Of a stretch of DNA of 64,000 bases, positions 29,637 to 38,137 are shown piece by piece (the first letter of the stretch is position 1; every line of letters begins with the position of its first letter). Source of the DNA: Tritrichomonas musculus (Eukaryota; Parabasalia; Tritrichomonadida; Tritrichomonadidae). A model generated the notes under the pieces. That model was not told where the DNA came from. It saw only the letters and a list, made by a program, of their open reading frames with translations, and did no database searches. Location: contig JAPFFF010000053.1 of assembly GCA_039105265.1 (NCBI GenBank), positions 124,001-188,000 on the forward strand. Direction: 5' to 3'. A program made the translations under genes and the position numbers.

Positions 29637-29795
29637 TTACATTCTTTTTGATTTATCTTTTGGTACACCAGATTCTACATCTTCATGAACATTCCAATAA
29701 GGGTATTTATATGATTTAGCTAAATGATATGCACCTTTTTTAATAAAATAATTATAAGTCTCTTGTTCGATTCTTTCCTTCTCAGCTTGACTCAT
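29637..29795 (-). CDS. Very small protein, 52 aa
   Basis: MSQAEKERIEQETYNYFIKK is followed by GAYHLAKSYKYPYWNVHEDV. The Tyr/Trp-containing helix pair faintly resembles the DUF2934 pattern (AY...W..A..E). It overlaps the 3' end of the protease gene by 14 bases, so it could be translated from the same message. Confidence rests on good coding character and tight packing. Confidence 0.45.
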   Translation of the reverse strand: MSQAEKERIEQETYNYFIKKGAYHLAKSYKYPYWNVHEDVESGVPKDKSKRM

Positions 29796-31101
29796 TTTTT
29801 TTTTTGGGAAGAGTCGGTTTTTCTGTGTTGTTAGAATGTTTTTGAATACTTGGTGGTGTAGGTGGGAGGGAAGCTGTTTCTAATGATTTGCTCTTTAATT
29901 CACGTGCAATTCTTTGTCTAATATTAGGTACGTCATCTATTGGATAAGGCCATTTACCATCATGCAATAATATCCTTGCATTTTGCATCATTAATATAGC
30001 ACAATCAATATCATTATTTTGTTTAGGAACACGATTATATCTCATTGGATATTTCTGATTAATGCCTTGTGATTTCAAGAATTTATTTATTATTTTACCG
30101 ATATCTGGGTATGCTTTCATGTTTGAATCATATACACCGATATCTTTATTGCCATTATCGATTACTATTAATATCCAATGTTCCTCTAGTTCAGCAGGAA
30201 TTACAATGCAATCATAATAATCAATTGGTTTCTTATTAAACTGTGGAGCTTTACTAAGATACTCAAAGAGAGAGTCCACTGCTTCTTGTTTCGGATTCTC
30301 ATATAGATAATAAAACCAATCAGGAGGCAATAAGGCTACATGTCCTATTCTTTTCACCTTTTTTCCTTTTTCTACTAATAGTTTTAGATATGGATATACT
30401 TCTTTTGATTCTAATTGTGAATTATTATCAGTGATTGCATTATAATCAATAAATTGGTCTAGATCCATTGGAGGTGTTGGTGGTCTTGATGTGTGCCTTG
30501 ATGTTTGTTTTGATAATTGAGGGGATGTTTGTGGGGGTGGGGGAGGAGATGGCGCTCTTGATGTACCGCTTGATGATAATGTAGATGTTTGAGAAGAAGA
30601 CGATGAAGATGCCAACTTTTTAAGTATAGGTTTGGCCGAAGACGATGACTTTTTCTGAAAGATTGTTTTATTTTGTGATGGCTCTTCTTGAGGTGGCGGT
30701 AATGCATCATCATGCTCTGGCTTCACCCATTTTGCATGTCTTTTTGGTTTGGGCTTATAATATTTTATGAACTTAAAGGCAGCATTATTGTCACTTTGCA
30801 CCTTCCCATATTTAATGAAATAACGCCAAGCAGATTTAGCATTAGGCGATCCTTTATAGGCCAAAATTTCACCACTAAAACGTTCTCTAAATAATTTGCC
30901 CTTCATATTATTCGCAAATATTTCTAATTCATCCCTAAACCCCTTTGCTGGTATCCAATTATAGGGCACTAAACATGTCACATAATTATTTGTGATATCT
31001 ATATATTTAAAATTGTGTTCTCTTTTCAAATCTGCAACTTTTTGATTTGTTATAGGTGGATTAAAACGAATTTGACCTTGAATAATTATTATATCTGACA
31101 T
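29782..31101 (-). CDS. Adenain/Ulp1-type cysteine protease, 439 aa
   Basis: The C-terminal domain (about 230-395) has the catalytic layout of the C5/C48 proteases: His308 in EEHWILIVID, Asp325 in GVYDSN, Gln361 and Cys367 in PKQNNDIDCAILM. In adenoviruses and Polintons such enzymes mature capsid proteins. A separate N-terminal domain (1-120) and a long Ser/Pro linker (150-215) precede it. The N-domain was not recognised. Polinton A shows no equivalent gene. It packs tightly with its neighbours on the minus strand. Confidence 0.8.
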   Translation of the reverse strand: MSDIIIIQGQIRFNPPITNQKVADLKREHNFKYIDITNNYVTCLVPYNWIPAKGFRDELEIFANNMKGKLFRERFSGEILAYKGSPNAKSAWRYFIKYGKVQSDNNAAFKFIKYYKPKPKRHAKWVKPEHDDALPPPQEEPSQNKTIFQKKSSSSAKPILKKLASSSSSSQTSTLSSSGTSRAPSPPPPPQTSPQLSKQTSRHTSRPPTPPMDLDQFIDYNAITDNNSQLESKEVYPYLKLLVEKGKKVKRIGHVALLPPDWFYYLYENPKQEAVDSLFEYLSKAPQFNKKPIDYYDCIVIPAELEEHWILIVIDNGNKDIGVYDSNMKAYPDIGKIINKFLKSQGINQKYPMRYNRVPKQNNDIDCAILMMQNARILLHDGKWPYPIDDVPNIRQRIARELKSKSLETASLPPTPPSIQKHSNNTEKPTLPKKKNESS

Positions 31102-31117
31102 TTTGAATAAAAATAAA

Positions 31118-31429
31118 TTACGGCATTTTACGATTATAATTGTTTTCAGAATGTGTTACCCATCGTAAATTACATAGACGGTCATCTTTACGATTGCGGT
31201 TTTTATGATCGACTTCTTTTTTGTGAACAGGATCATCGTTAGGCAAAAATTGTTTGGCAATAATAACGTGTTTTAAATAATTTACACCATTCAAATTAAC
31301 CGTCAAATAACCTTCATTGTGTTTTGAATCTTTCAATGGTTTACGTGTCTTCTTATTTCTTATGGTGAAAGGGTATTTATTTAAAATCTCATAGTCATTT
31401 ATAAAGCCTTTTAATGGAACAAAGCTCAT
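31118..31429 (-). CDS. HNH endonuclease, NUMOD4-HNH type, 103 aa
   Basis: An N-terminal NUMOD4-like part (FINDYEILNKYPFTIRNKKT) is followed by an HNH core, KKEVDHKNRNRKDDRLCNLR and WVTHSENNYNR, with the conserved VDH and N residues. Homing-type nucleases of this family cut specific DNA and often spread with phages and large viruses. The same domain pair occurs at 50969-51694 in Polinton A. It lies 16 bases after the protease start. Confidence 0.8.
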   Translation of the reverse strand: MSFVPLKGFINDYEILNKYPFTIRNKKTRKPLKDSKHNEGYLTVNLNGVNYLKHVIIAKQFLPNDDPVHKKEVDHKNRNRKDDRLCNLRWVTHSENNYNRKMP

Positions 31430-31446
31430 TTTTCAAATACAAAAAA

Positions 31447-31746
31447 TTAATCTAATGGTCGTTCACCAAATTCTTGGAAGTCATGTTTTCTCGTATTGTT
31501 ATTAAGAATATATCGAATGCACAAACTGTTTCTACGAGGCACTTCTAAATGAGCATTATGACCAAATAAGCTCTTAACACACTTCATATCTTCTGGATTT
31601 TTGAAATAAATGAATGCATGACCATGATATCTGCCATTCTCACAAGTATCCTCACATGTACATAGATAAGTGGAGTTATCTGGCAGCTCTTTAGGGTATT
31701 CATGTGTCCAGAATGTGATCATATAGTTCCTTCTTTTTCCCCACAT
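31447..31746 (-). CDS. HUH Rep-like protein, 99 aa
   Basis: The start at 31746 (MWGKRRNYMITFWTHEYPKE) was chosen because the upstream frame reads only AT-rich DNA. Three motifs fit the endonuclease domain of CRESS-DNA virus Rep proteins: motif I NYMITFWTHEYP, motif II GRYHGHAFIYF with the HUH pair, and a motif III region CIRYILNN followed by FQEFGERP. Only the endonuclease domain is present. It would nick and rejoin DNA ends in rolling-circle replication. Presence inside a Polinton-like element is unusual. Confidence 0.6.
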   Translation of the reverse strand: MWGKRRNYMITFWTHEYPKELPDNSTYLCTCEDTCENGRYHGHAFIYFKNPEDMKCVKSLFGHNAHLEVPRRNSLCIRYILNNNTRKHDFQEFGERPLD

Positions 31747-31825
31747 TTGTTTTTTGATATGAAGATAAAAAATATAAAAATATAAATATAAAAATAAAAA
31801 TAGAGAAAAAATGTTTATAAATGGC

Positions 31826-32188
31826 CTTGGTGAAATCATATGTGCAGTTAGGTCTGGGCGACCGTTAAGGGCGCACAGCCTAACGTATACTACTAAAAGG
31901 ATTAAAGTAGCTGAAAGACTTAATGAAGGTAAAGAAGGTATTATTGAACAAATATATAACTTTGATGAAGATACTGGTAAGTATGATTTAAAATGGGAAG
32001 GAGTCGAAGGTGATGATGCCTTTGCTAGACAAACTATTCGAGATGTAAGGAGAGGTAATCCATTGGTACTTGGTACAGCAGAAAGACAATATTGGTTGGA
32101 ACAAAAGAAAAATTATGAACGACAAATTAAAGCAGGTCAAAAGGTTGAGGGTAAACCAATACCAGATAAAATTATGAAATACATTTAA
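31826..32188 (+). pseudogene. Integrase C-terminal fragment (Polinton D)
   Basis: The stretch EGKEGIIEQIYNFDEDTGKY and on to RRGNPLVLGTAERQYWLEQK parallels the tail of the integrase at 61040-62122 (NGKRGIVNKILSYD and LREGHPIKLSNLELEYW). This is the chromo/SH3-like C-terminal part. The catalytic core is not present here. Confidence 0.6.
31847..31884. other. GC-rich hairpin-like block at the C/D junction
   Basis: GTTAGG...CAGCCTAAC arms enclose a GC-rich core (GGGCGACCGTTAAGGGCGCA), unlike the AT-rich DNA on both sides. It lies where element C ends and fragment D begins. It may be a remnant of an element end or foreign sequence. Confidence 0.35.
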
Positions 32189-32213
32189 AAATTTGTAAAT
32201 GGATGAACCCCCA

Positions 32214-32797
32214 AATGCAGAACTCTTAATAATGAACAAGATAAAGCAACTATTACTATTACACCTAATTTTGTAGATAGTATGTTTTGCTTATTCCCAC
32301 TCAAGCATACACATAAGACATACTTCAAGAATCCGATGTTTGAAGCATTTCATATGAATTGTGGTAATTACAATAATATTCCTGCTGAAGCATTTGGTAC
32401 TAATGGTAAGTATCCAGAGTTCCTCGAATATTGCCAGAATGCAATGAACATGAATGGAGAGCAAAATGGATTTAATAAAGAGGTTATTGCAAGTCTAGCT
32501 AATGAGAATCAGTATAATGAAAACACAACAGGCTATTATCCAAATGATAGGTCCTCATTCTTTATAGGTCTTCCTACTGAAACAGATGGAACATATCAAC
32601 AAGGTCTTTCAAGTCTTGCACCTATTAACTTCGAATTGATATGTAGTCAAAAGGCAGATAATCCATTTAGACAGGAAGTAGATAGACCTCCATTATTATG
32701 CTTATTAACAGATATATCAATTAGTTTCTTAATTAGACCAAATGGTATGCCACCATCAGTACGTATTGGTCCTTATGATTTAACAACCCCTGAGTAA
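32214..32797 (+). pseudogene. Major capsid protein C-terminal fragment (Polinton D)
   Basis: Matches the last 190 or so residues of the capsid proteins at 12894 and 56257, including FLEYCQNAMNMNGEQ, DRSSFFIGLPTETD and PNGMPPSVRIGPYDLTTPE. It is well conserved but clearly a different lineage. The first two thirds are absent. Confidence 0.75.
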
Positions 32798-32824
32798 AAA
32801 GATATATATTTTATTTTATAGAAA

Positions 32825-33259
32825 ATGTCGAATGATTATAGAAGCCCACAAGCTGAAATTGTTGGAAGAGAAGGTATGATGTATAATGAAGCTACCATGA
32901 AAAATAAGGACTTAGAGTTTCAACATTTTGGTGTGTTCAGTAATACTAATACCTTTTCAGTAACCTTCAACCCATATATTAATCGACCACCTACCCAGAT
33001 TATTGAACATGAGGACCCAGTTAGATTTCCAGATACTCGAGAACATATAACCAAACCTGTTCGTGAACCTCCTGTTAGTATTACAGATGGTGGTTTTTAT
33101 CGACATATTGGTGAAAAAGATAAACCAGTGCCTCTCTTACCAAAATATCTTAAGAAGCCTGAGAAACCACCAATGCAAGGTAGAGCAAGAGAATATAATA
33201 AACAAGATATTCGATATCTACCTACACAATATATCTTTACCCAAAATAACATCTATTAA
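32825..33259 (+). CDS. Capsid-linked small protein (D copy), 144 aa
   Basis: Relative of 55778-56206. Shared features are GMMYNEATMKNKDLEFQHFG, TFSVTFNPYINRPPTQ and a proline-rich second half (PLLPKYLKKPEK). It follows the capsid gene by 27 bases, as in A. A capsid cement or assembly role is inferred from constant linkage only. Confidence 0.65.
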   Translation: MSNDYRSPQAEIVGREGMMYNEATMKNKDLEFQHFGVFSNTNTFSVTFNPYINRPPTQIIEHEDPVRFPDTREHITKPVREPPVSITDGGFYRHIGEKDKPVPLLPKYLKKPEKPPMQGRAREYNKQDIRYLPTQYIFTQNNIY

Positions 33260-33283
33260 TTTTTTATTGAATTTTTTATCCAG

Positions 33284-33730
33284 ATGAAAATGACAACAAC
33301 AAACGTCTATGACTATGTCAATGAACTTCGCGCAAAATGTGCTCCAAATACTAAACAATGTAATTTCTCGATACTTTGTGACAAGTACCCAATGAAAGCA
33401 GGAGAATGGAGCTATTTAGGCAAAGTACTCTATGTCTCAATCAAGATAAAAGACAAGTGCCACAGATTTTATCCAGATAAGCTCAAAGAACTTGATCTTG
33501 ACTCAATATATATTAAGCCTAACTCAAGGAGAAAAATATCTGAAGATTTCGAAGAGTTCTACATAAATGGAAACACTACCACTCAAGAGTATCAAGGAAT
33601 CAAATACTACAACTACTCCATTGCAGCTGCTCCAACAAGTCATAAACCAAAAATCGATGCTCTCAAGCAGAAATATCAAATTGAGTCATTTGACATGTTT
33701 ATTGGAGAACAGCTAGACTTAGTACTTTAA
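33284..33730 (+). CDS. Unknown protein of fragment D, 148 aa
   Basis: Starts at 33284 with MKMTTTNVYDYVNELRAKCA (33290 is an alternative in-frame ATG). It is a mixed alpha/beta protein with a conserved-looking EWSYLGKVLYVSIKI strand pair and no membrane segment. It sits between the capsid-linked gene and the conserved orphan, the place held by the KilA-N gene in Polinton A, but shows no KilA-N signature. I do not recognise the family. Confidence 0.55.
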   Translation: MKMTTTNVYDYVNELRAKCAPNTKQCNFSILCDKYPMKAGEWSYLGKVLYVSIKIKDKCHRFYPDKLKELDLDSIYIKPNSRRKISEDFEEFYINGNTTTQEYQGIKYYNYSIAAAPTSHKPKIDALKQKYQIESFDMFIGEQLDLVL

Positions 33731-33751
33731 GCCTATTTTTTTCCAACCTAA

Positions 33752-34276
33752 ATGATTAAGAAGAGGGGTACAACCAATGGAGTTCAAGCAAATGTATCCT
33801 TAGAACCATCAGCAGCTGCATCATCTACATCAAACATCAACAACAACATTATTATTAATAAGAGAGATGATGGCAAGGAAGACATTGTTATTACAAGAGA
33901 CATTGGAGTGCAAACTGAACCTGTTGAAGTTGAACCAGATGTACGTAATGTTATACTTGAAGCATATGCACAAATACTACTTAATCAAGACAAAGCACTA
34001 CTAGCTAACATTATATCAAAGAAATGCATCATAGTACTTATTGAATCTCTTAGCAACATCATCAAAGCAATACTACATGTTAGTGAGGTTGAAGTACAAC
34101 TTAATGAAGATGTTGGATGTTGTGCAGCTAAGAGCAATCCAATAAGAAAAATAGATGCTATTAAGATTATTAAAGATAATGGAGAGGTGGTCATTGACTT
34201 GAAACAAGTATATAATAAAGAATATAATGAGCTTTTTAATAATTATCATGTATGCTTAAAATATTGCATAGTATAA
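33752..34276 (+). CDS. Conserved Polinton orphan, 174 aa (D copy)
   Basis: Same family as 948-1478: basic start MIKKRGTTNG, core NINNNIIINKRDDGKEDIVI, and C-terminal CCAAKSNPIRKIDAIKI and VYNKEYNEL. It lies 21 bases after the preceding gene, consistent with a compact gene cluster. Function is unknown. Confidence 0.75.
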   Translation: MIKKRGTTNGVQANVSLEPSAAASSTSNINNNIIINKRDDGKEDIVITRDIGVQTEPVEVEPDVRNVILEAYAQILLNQDKALLANIISKKCIIVLIESLSNIIKAILHVSEVEVQLNEDVGCCAAKSNPIRKIDAIKIIKDNGEVVIDLKQVYNKEYNELFNNYHVCLKYCIV

Positions 34277-34351
34277 AAAAGACATATTAAAAAAACTTAA
34301 AAAAGACATATATAAAAAAACTTAAAATTAGAAGTAATTATTTTTTTACTC

Positions 34352-34723
34352 TTACTCCTTGTCTTTTGGAGATGAAGCTTCTTGTTCATCTTCATCATCT
34401 TCTTCTTGTGTCTCTTGCGAGTCAGGCACTATAGGCACGTGAAAGCCAATAGATTTTGGTGTTGTAGATTGAGGAATCTTTTTATGAAAAACCTCGCAGG
34501 TAGTGAGATTCATTTGAGTAAGTGCTTCAGCAATCTTGTTCATGTTTGCTTGTATCAAAGGGTCATAGATGGTGCAGACAGTAGATGATGTCGAGTTTAT
34601 TATTTTTTGGTTGAACAGAAATATCACCTCTTTAATAGCATTGGCTACTTCAACATGAGCATTTTTGATAGCAAGCTTTTGCTGTTTTTGGAATTCTTTG
34701 AAGTCATTTCCAGAACGAGACAT
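34352..34723 (-). CDS. Unknown protein, 123 aa, acidic tail
   Basis: MSRSGNDFKEFQKQQKLAIK starts a helical protein of about 85 residues. A Pro-containing linker and an Asp/Glu-rich tail (EEDDEDEQEASSPKDKE) follow. The initiator-like TCACTTCATT lies seven bases upstream of the ATG. It is divergent from the small gene at 34800. It could belong to fragment D or to the host. Confidence 0.5.
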   Translation of the reverse strand: MSRSGNDFKEFQKQQKLAIKNAHVEVANAIKEVIFLFNQKIINSTSSTVCTIYDPLIQANMNKIAEALTQMNLTTCEVFHKKIPQSTTPKSIGFHVPIVPDSQETQEEDDEDEQEASSPKDKE

Positions 34724-34730
34724 TTTAAAA

Positions 34731-34740
34731 AATGAAGTGA
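34731..34740 (-). promoter_or_regulatory. Initiator-like motif
   Basis: TCACTTCATT on the minus strand, just upstream of the ATG at 34723; close to the trichomonad initiator pattern. Confidence 0.5.
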
Positions 34741-34799
34741 TTTTGTTTGCGAATATTCAATTTTCAAAAATAATTCAATTTTTTTTCTCGAATGAAATC

Positions 34800-34955
34800 A
34801 TGAGCCAAAATTTAGATTTGGGTGAGTTCAAGGAAACAGCTATCATCAAGAAGTTGAAGAAGTCCAAGCTGTCATTTACGTGCCAGATCATTACGTGGGA
34901 AGCACATTCTGTGGCATTCCTGTGGACAAAAATGGCGAGACTGGGCCAACATTAG
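34800..34955 (+). pseudogene. Start of a small Polinton gene, cut at the host junction
   Basis: MSQNLDLGEFKETAIIKKLK resembles the start of 26004-26201 in element C. From about 34860 the sequence instead fits the host surface-protein gene in another frame, so the recognisable Polinton part is only about 20 residues. It marks the right limit of fragment D. Confidence 0.5.
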
Positions 34956-35224
34956 TGATTACAACTCCTCAGCAAACGACGGCGGTTTTGCCTGATATTA
35001 CTTTTGTAATTTCTGAGTCAAGAACAGCACAGGCGTCTGGGCCAGCACCAAATGAACAAGGAAAGACAAAAGGAATGAAAATTGATGTTGTTATTGCAAT
35101 TGCTGTCATCGTTGCCGTTGTTGTCATTGCAATTGTGATATCTGTAATCTTATTTATTCACAAGAAGAAAAAAGATCAAGAAAATCCAACACTTAAAGCT
35201 AAACTTTTTGAAGAAACGATATAA
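34862..35224 (+). pseudogene. C-terminal part of a trichomonad-type surface protein (host)
   Basis: The coding stretch begins mid-gene (VQAVIYVPDHYVGSTFCGIP), passes through a Thr/Ser/Pro-rich stalk, and has one strong membrane segment (about 25 residues, VVIAIAVIVAVVVIAIVISV). It ends in a short basic and polar tail (HKKKKDQENPTLKAKLFEE). This layout matches the end of BspA-like leucine-rich surface proteins of trichomonads, which act in adhesion. The N-terminal repeat domain is missing: the Polinton fragment D replaces it upstream. It was therefore a host gene, now truncated at its 5' side. Confidence 0.55.
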
Positions 35225-36024
35225 AAGAACATTAAGAATAATCTAAATAAAAATTTTAATTGATGATTCTATTTGATCTAATTTGACCTTGAGTTTCATC
35301 GTTTTTTTTTTTTTCCCGATTAGTTTTAAAAAAAATGATGTTCTAATGGCACTAAAATTTACTGTCTCAAAATCAGAAAAGTAATTATTAATATGTTTAA
35401 ATCCATTATATGAATTTTGGTGCTTTTCAATTCAAATATTAATTTTAGGATATAAATTTCATAACAATACCTCTTTAATTAATATGTAAAGCATGTTTGG
35501 AATGGTTAATAGAATAATGTATACGAATATGTATAAAATTACTAAACTTTATTTTAATATGATATTAATACATTTTAAATTAATAATAATAATTAAAAGA
35601 ATAAATAATTGATGTAATTATGCATATACATGAAAAAATATTTGTTTATAAATCATTACTTTGCAAGTTATTAAACCAAATGCAATTGTTATTGTTTGAT
35701 AAAGCATATAGAATTATATTGAAACGATCTTACTTTTTAAAATAATTATGGTCAGCCAATATCGTTAAAATTTTTATTTTATTTTTTAGATATAAATTCA
35801 ACTCCATATCTAAAACAAATAAAATTTATTCAATATCGAATTTATCAAATATAAATAAAATAATCTCAAAAAGTTTTATAAAATGAATGTTTATTATTAA
35901 AATTGAATTGTTCATTCAAATTTTCAGATAATTTATGAAATATTAAATAAATTATAAAATATGTAAAGATAAAATAAATAAAATAAACCTTATGCATCAC
36001 TTTTACAAAAACTAAGATAAAGCA
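35225..36024. other. AT-rich gap without a gene
   Basis: About 800 bases of AT-rich DNA between the surface-protein remnant and the next host-like gene. No frame with coding character, repeat or RNA gene was recognised. Confidence 0.5.
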
Positions 36025-36735
36025 ATGATAGAAAATACTGCCAACTCGAGCGTATGTTTGAACATTCATTTGCTTTCATGTTCTCTTCCAGAAAATTTAA
36101 TGTCCTCAAGAAATGATGTTAGAGTAACAGTTTTTACTTTTCCAGAAATGAAAAAGCAAGATCATGTTATTAAAGCAAAAAAATTGCAATTTCCTGATTT
36201 AGAGTGTCCAATAACAATAACAAGCCAAACCCAAAAGATCCATATTTTTTTCCAAAAGAAAAATATTATCAACAAAGGAGCGATAATTGCATGGACAACA
36301 ATTGAAACAGCTGATATTCCAAATCTTTTACTGAATTCACAAAATGATGATTTTGATTTATCAATAAGTCCAGAGCTTCAATCATTAAATATTTACAAGC
36401 CAACATCTGCAAAAATGAATGAAAAAGAATTTGTTTTGAACCCAGAATTTTTTGGTAATTCATCATATACAATTGAAGATGTTAGTGGTCAAATTGAGGT
36501 TCAATTAACCGTTACAGATCCATTCTTGACTGATGAAAGTGATTTATCTAAAAATAATATGAAAAGAGACAACAAAAAGCGTCACTTAAATAATAATAGC
36601 AATAAGAAAATCAAAATTTGTGATAAAAAAAAGTATTGCAAGAGCGAATCGTTCAAATTGAAAAAGCAAAAGTCAGCAGCTAAATTCCATGGAAAATTTA
36701 AAGCAACTAGTGAATACATTTTCTTCAATGATTAA
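36025..36735 (+). CDS. Probable host protein, C2-like N-domain and basic tail, 236 aa
   Basis: The first 140 residues alternate strands in a pattern that recalls a C2 domain (VCLNIHLLSCSLPENLMSSR and DVRVTVFTFPE), though the calcium-binding Asp set is not clear. The last 75 residues are rich in Lys and Asn (NMKRDNKKRHLNNNSNKKIK), with possible nuclear-localisation stretches. It is single-exon, starts at 36025, and no Polinton counterpart exists in A. I cannot name a family with confidence. MSSRNDVRV further down is an alternative start. Confidence 0.5.
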   Translation: MIENTANSSVCLNIHLLSCSLPENLMSSRNDVRVTVFTFPEMKKQDHVIKAKKLQFPDLECPITITSQTQKIHIFFQKKNIINKGAIIAWTTIETADIPNLLLNSQNDDFDLSISPELQSLNIYKPTSAKMNEKEFVLNPEFFGNSSYTIEDVSGQIEVQLTVTDPFLTDESDLSKNNMKRDNKKRHLNNNSNKKIKICDKKKYCKSESFKLKKQKSAAKFHGKFKATSEYIFFND

Positions 36736-37331
36736 AATTATATTCATTTGTATGAAATAATGAATCATTGTATAGATTTTAAGCCAGATGTATATTTTTA
36801 GATTTTTATTATAAATTAATTATTAGATGATTTTTTCTTGATGTTTTTTTTAAATAATTTTATTTTGAAATTTTATTTGCCCATTTTTTTTAATATCATT
36901 CCAAAATTTTATTTGATGATTTTTCTTTTTTATTAAATGGAAATTAATCATATATCAATATGTAATCACAGAATATTAAGAAATATACAAATAATAGTTC
37001 ACACTGAAAAAGTTGCATATCCTAATTTTAATTCAAAATATAATGGTTATACTGTCTTGATTTATGCTTTTTTTCTATTCATGAATAATATAAAATTAAA
37101 AAAATATATGGATTTACTAGTATTTTATATTTGATGCATACTATATAAACTTTATTAACATGAATAAATAATACTTTTAACAGAAAAAATCTGTTTTTTG
37201 TTTTTTTTCAATTTTCTATTTATTGAATTTTTCCTGAGAATAAAAATAATAAAACAAATGTAATAAAAGATAAAAAATACGTTGTAAAATATTTTTTGAG
37301 AAGCATAAAAAAATAAAAGTATTAACGTAAA
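36736..37331. other. Intergenic AT-rich DNA
   Basis: Nearly 600 bases between the two host-like genes. A 65-codon frame at 36937 has the composition of the surrounding AT-rich DNA and no recognisable features. No promoter motif could be assigned with confidence. Confidence 0.4.
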
Positions 37332-37745
37332 ATGTCTTTAAAGAAGCAATGTGAAGAAGTATTAAAAAATGTTGATCATTCATCTCTTGGCTCAGTTCAG
37401 AATGGTATAAAACAAATTCAAAATTTAATGTCTCAGTATGGTTCTGATCCTTATATAGGTACAGCTATTTCTAAACTCAGCCAATTAAAAGATGAAGTTG
37501 GTCCATTAGAAGAAAAACAAAAGGAAGAAAATAAAAAGAATGAAGAAAATAACGAGAATTTGCCAAATGAGGAAAATCAAAAAGAGGAAAATCAGCAAGA
37601 AAGCATTGATAAGAAAGAAGATAATAAAAATGAAGCAAATAATCAAACAAATCAGCAAACTCAGCAAAGTCAACAAAATCAAAATGTATCCCAAGAACAA
37701 TCAAACCAACCAGAGCAAGCAAGCAAATGTTGTATATTGATTTGA
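37332..37745 (+). CDS. Probable host protein with CaaX box, 137 aa
   Basis: Residues 1-55 form a helical domain (MSLKKQCEEVLKNVDHSSLG, then IQNLMSQYGSDPYIGTAISK). Residues 56-130 are a Glu/Asn/Gln-rich, disordered linker. It ends SKCCILI, so the last four residues CILI form a CaaX prenylation box. With Ile last, geranylgeranylation is likelier, and the neighbouring Cys could be palmitoylated. The protein should therefore be membrane-tethered. No Polinton relative is seen in the window. It is single-exon. Confidence 0.6.
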   Translation: MSLKKQCEEVLKNVDHSSLGSVQNGIKQIQNLMSQYGSDPYIGTAISKLSQLKDEVGPLEEKQKEENKKNEENNENLPNEENQKEENQQESIDKKEDNKNEANNQTNQQTQQSQQNQNVSQEQSNQPEQASKCCILI

Positions 37746-38137
37746 TCTAAAGTAATATGCATATTAAATTAATAAATTTTAAAGATATTTTATTTCGGCT
37801 GATATCTTAATTTCAAAATTGACAGTCTCTAGTTATATTAAAACATGGCTTAATATATAATTTTGCATATATAATTATTCCAAATTTGATTAATTGTTTT
37901 TGAAAGTTAACGTATTTTTTTTTTTTAAAAATTATTCGTTATTAAAAAAAAGGTGAATGTCAGGTGAATTTTTGACCTTATAGAAAATAAAAAATTTGTT
38001 TGGTTTAAAAAAAGAAAACGAATGATAATAGCTAAATTTAAATATGGTTAATATAATTCGTATGCACAAGTGCTTATATAGAAAAGATATGAAGAAAATA
38101 TAAAGTTACAAAAAATCAAAAACGGCTTTTTTGTAAA
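37746..38137. other. Intergenic AT-rich DNA
   Basis: About 390 bases with no gene. It contains an AGGTGAATGTCAGGTGAAT short repeat near 37960. TTTGTAAA (38130-38137) is the duplicated target of the small element that follows. Confidence 0.4.

Larger units (their letters stand above)
16384..31840. mobile_element. Polinton-like element C (fossil, incomplete)
   Basis: A lineage distinct from A and B. It carries DNA polymerase B, a fibre-like protein, a structural protein, an SF3 helicase, an adenain/Ulp1-type protease, an HNH nuclease, an HUH Rep-like protein, the conserved orphan and a fragment of the putative penton. No full capsid gene or packaging ATPase and no terminal repeats of its own are visible. 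It is broken, with a handful of breaks. Its left side is cut by the end of Polinton B, and its right side meets fragment D near 31.8 kb. Confidence 0.7.
31811..34860 (+). mobile_element. Polinton fragment D
   Basis: A plus-strand block with integrase tail, capsid tail, capsid-linked small protein, two orphans and a small regulatory-like gene, in the order seen in Polinton A. It is clearly diverged from A and is broken and incomplete. Its right side abuts the remains of a host surface-protein gene near 34860. It has its own copy of the conserved orphan, so it is probably not part of element C. Confidence 0.65.

Noticed and set aside
31447-31839. Rep-like protein with an N-terminal membrane helix
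   Set aside because: The hydrophobic stretch is AT-rich leader DNA read through; the start at 31746 gives a compact HUH domain.
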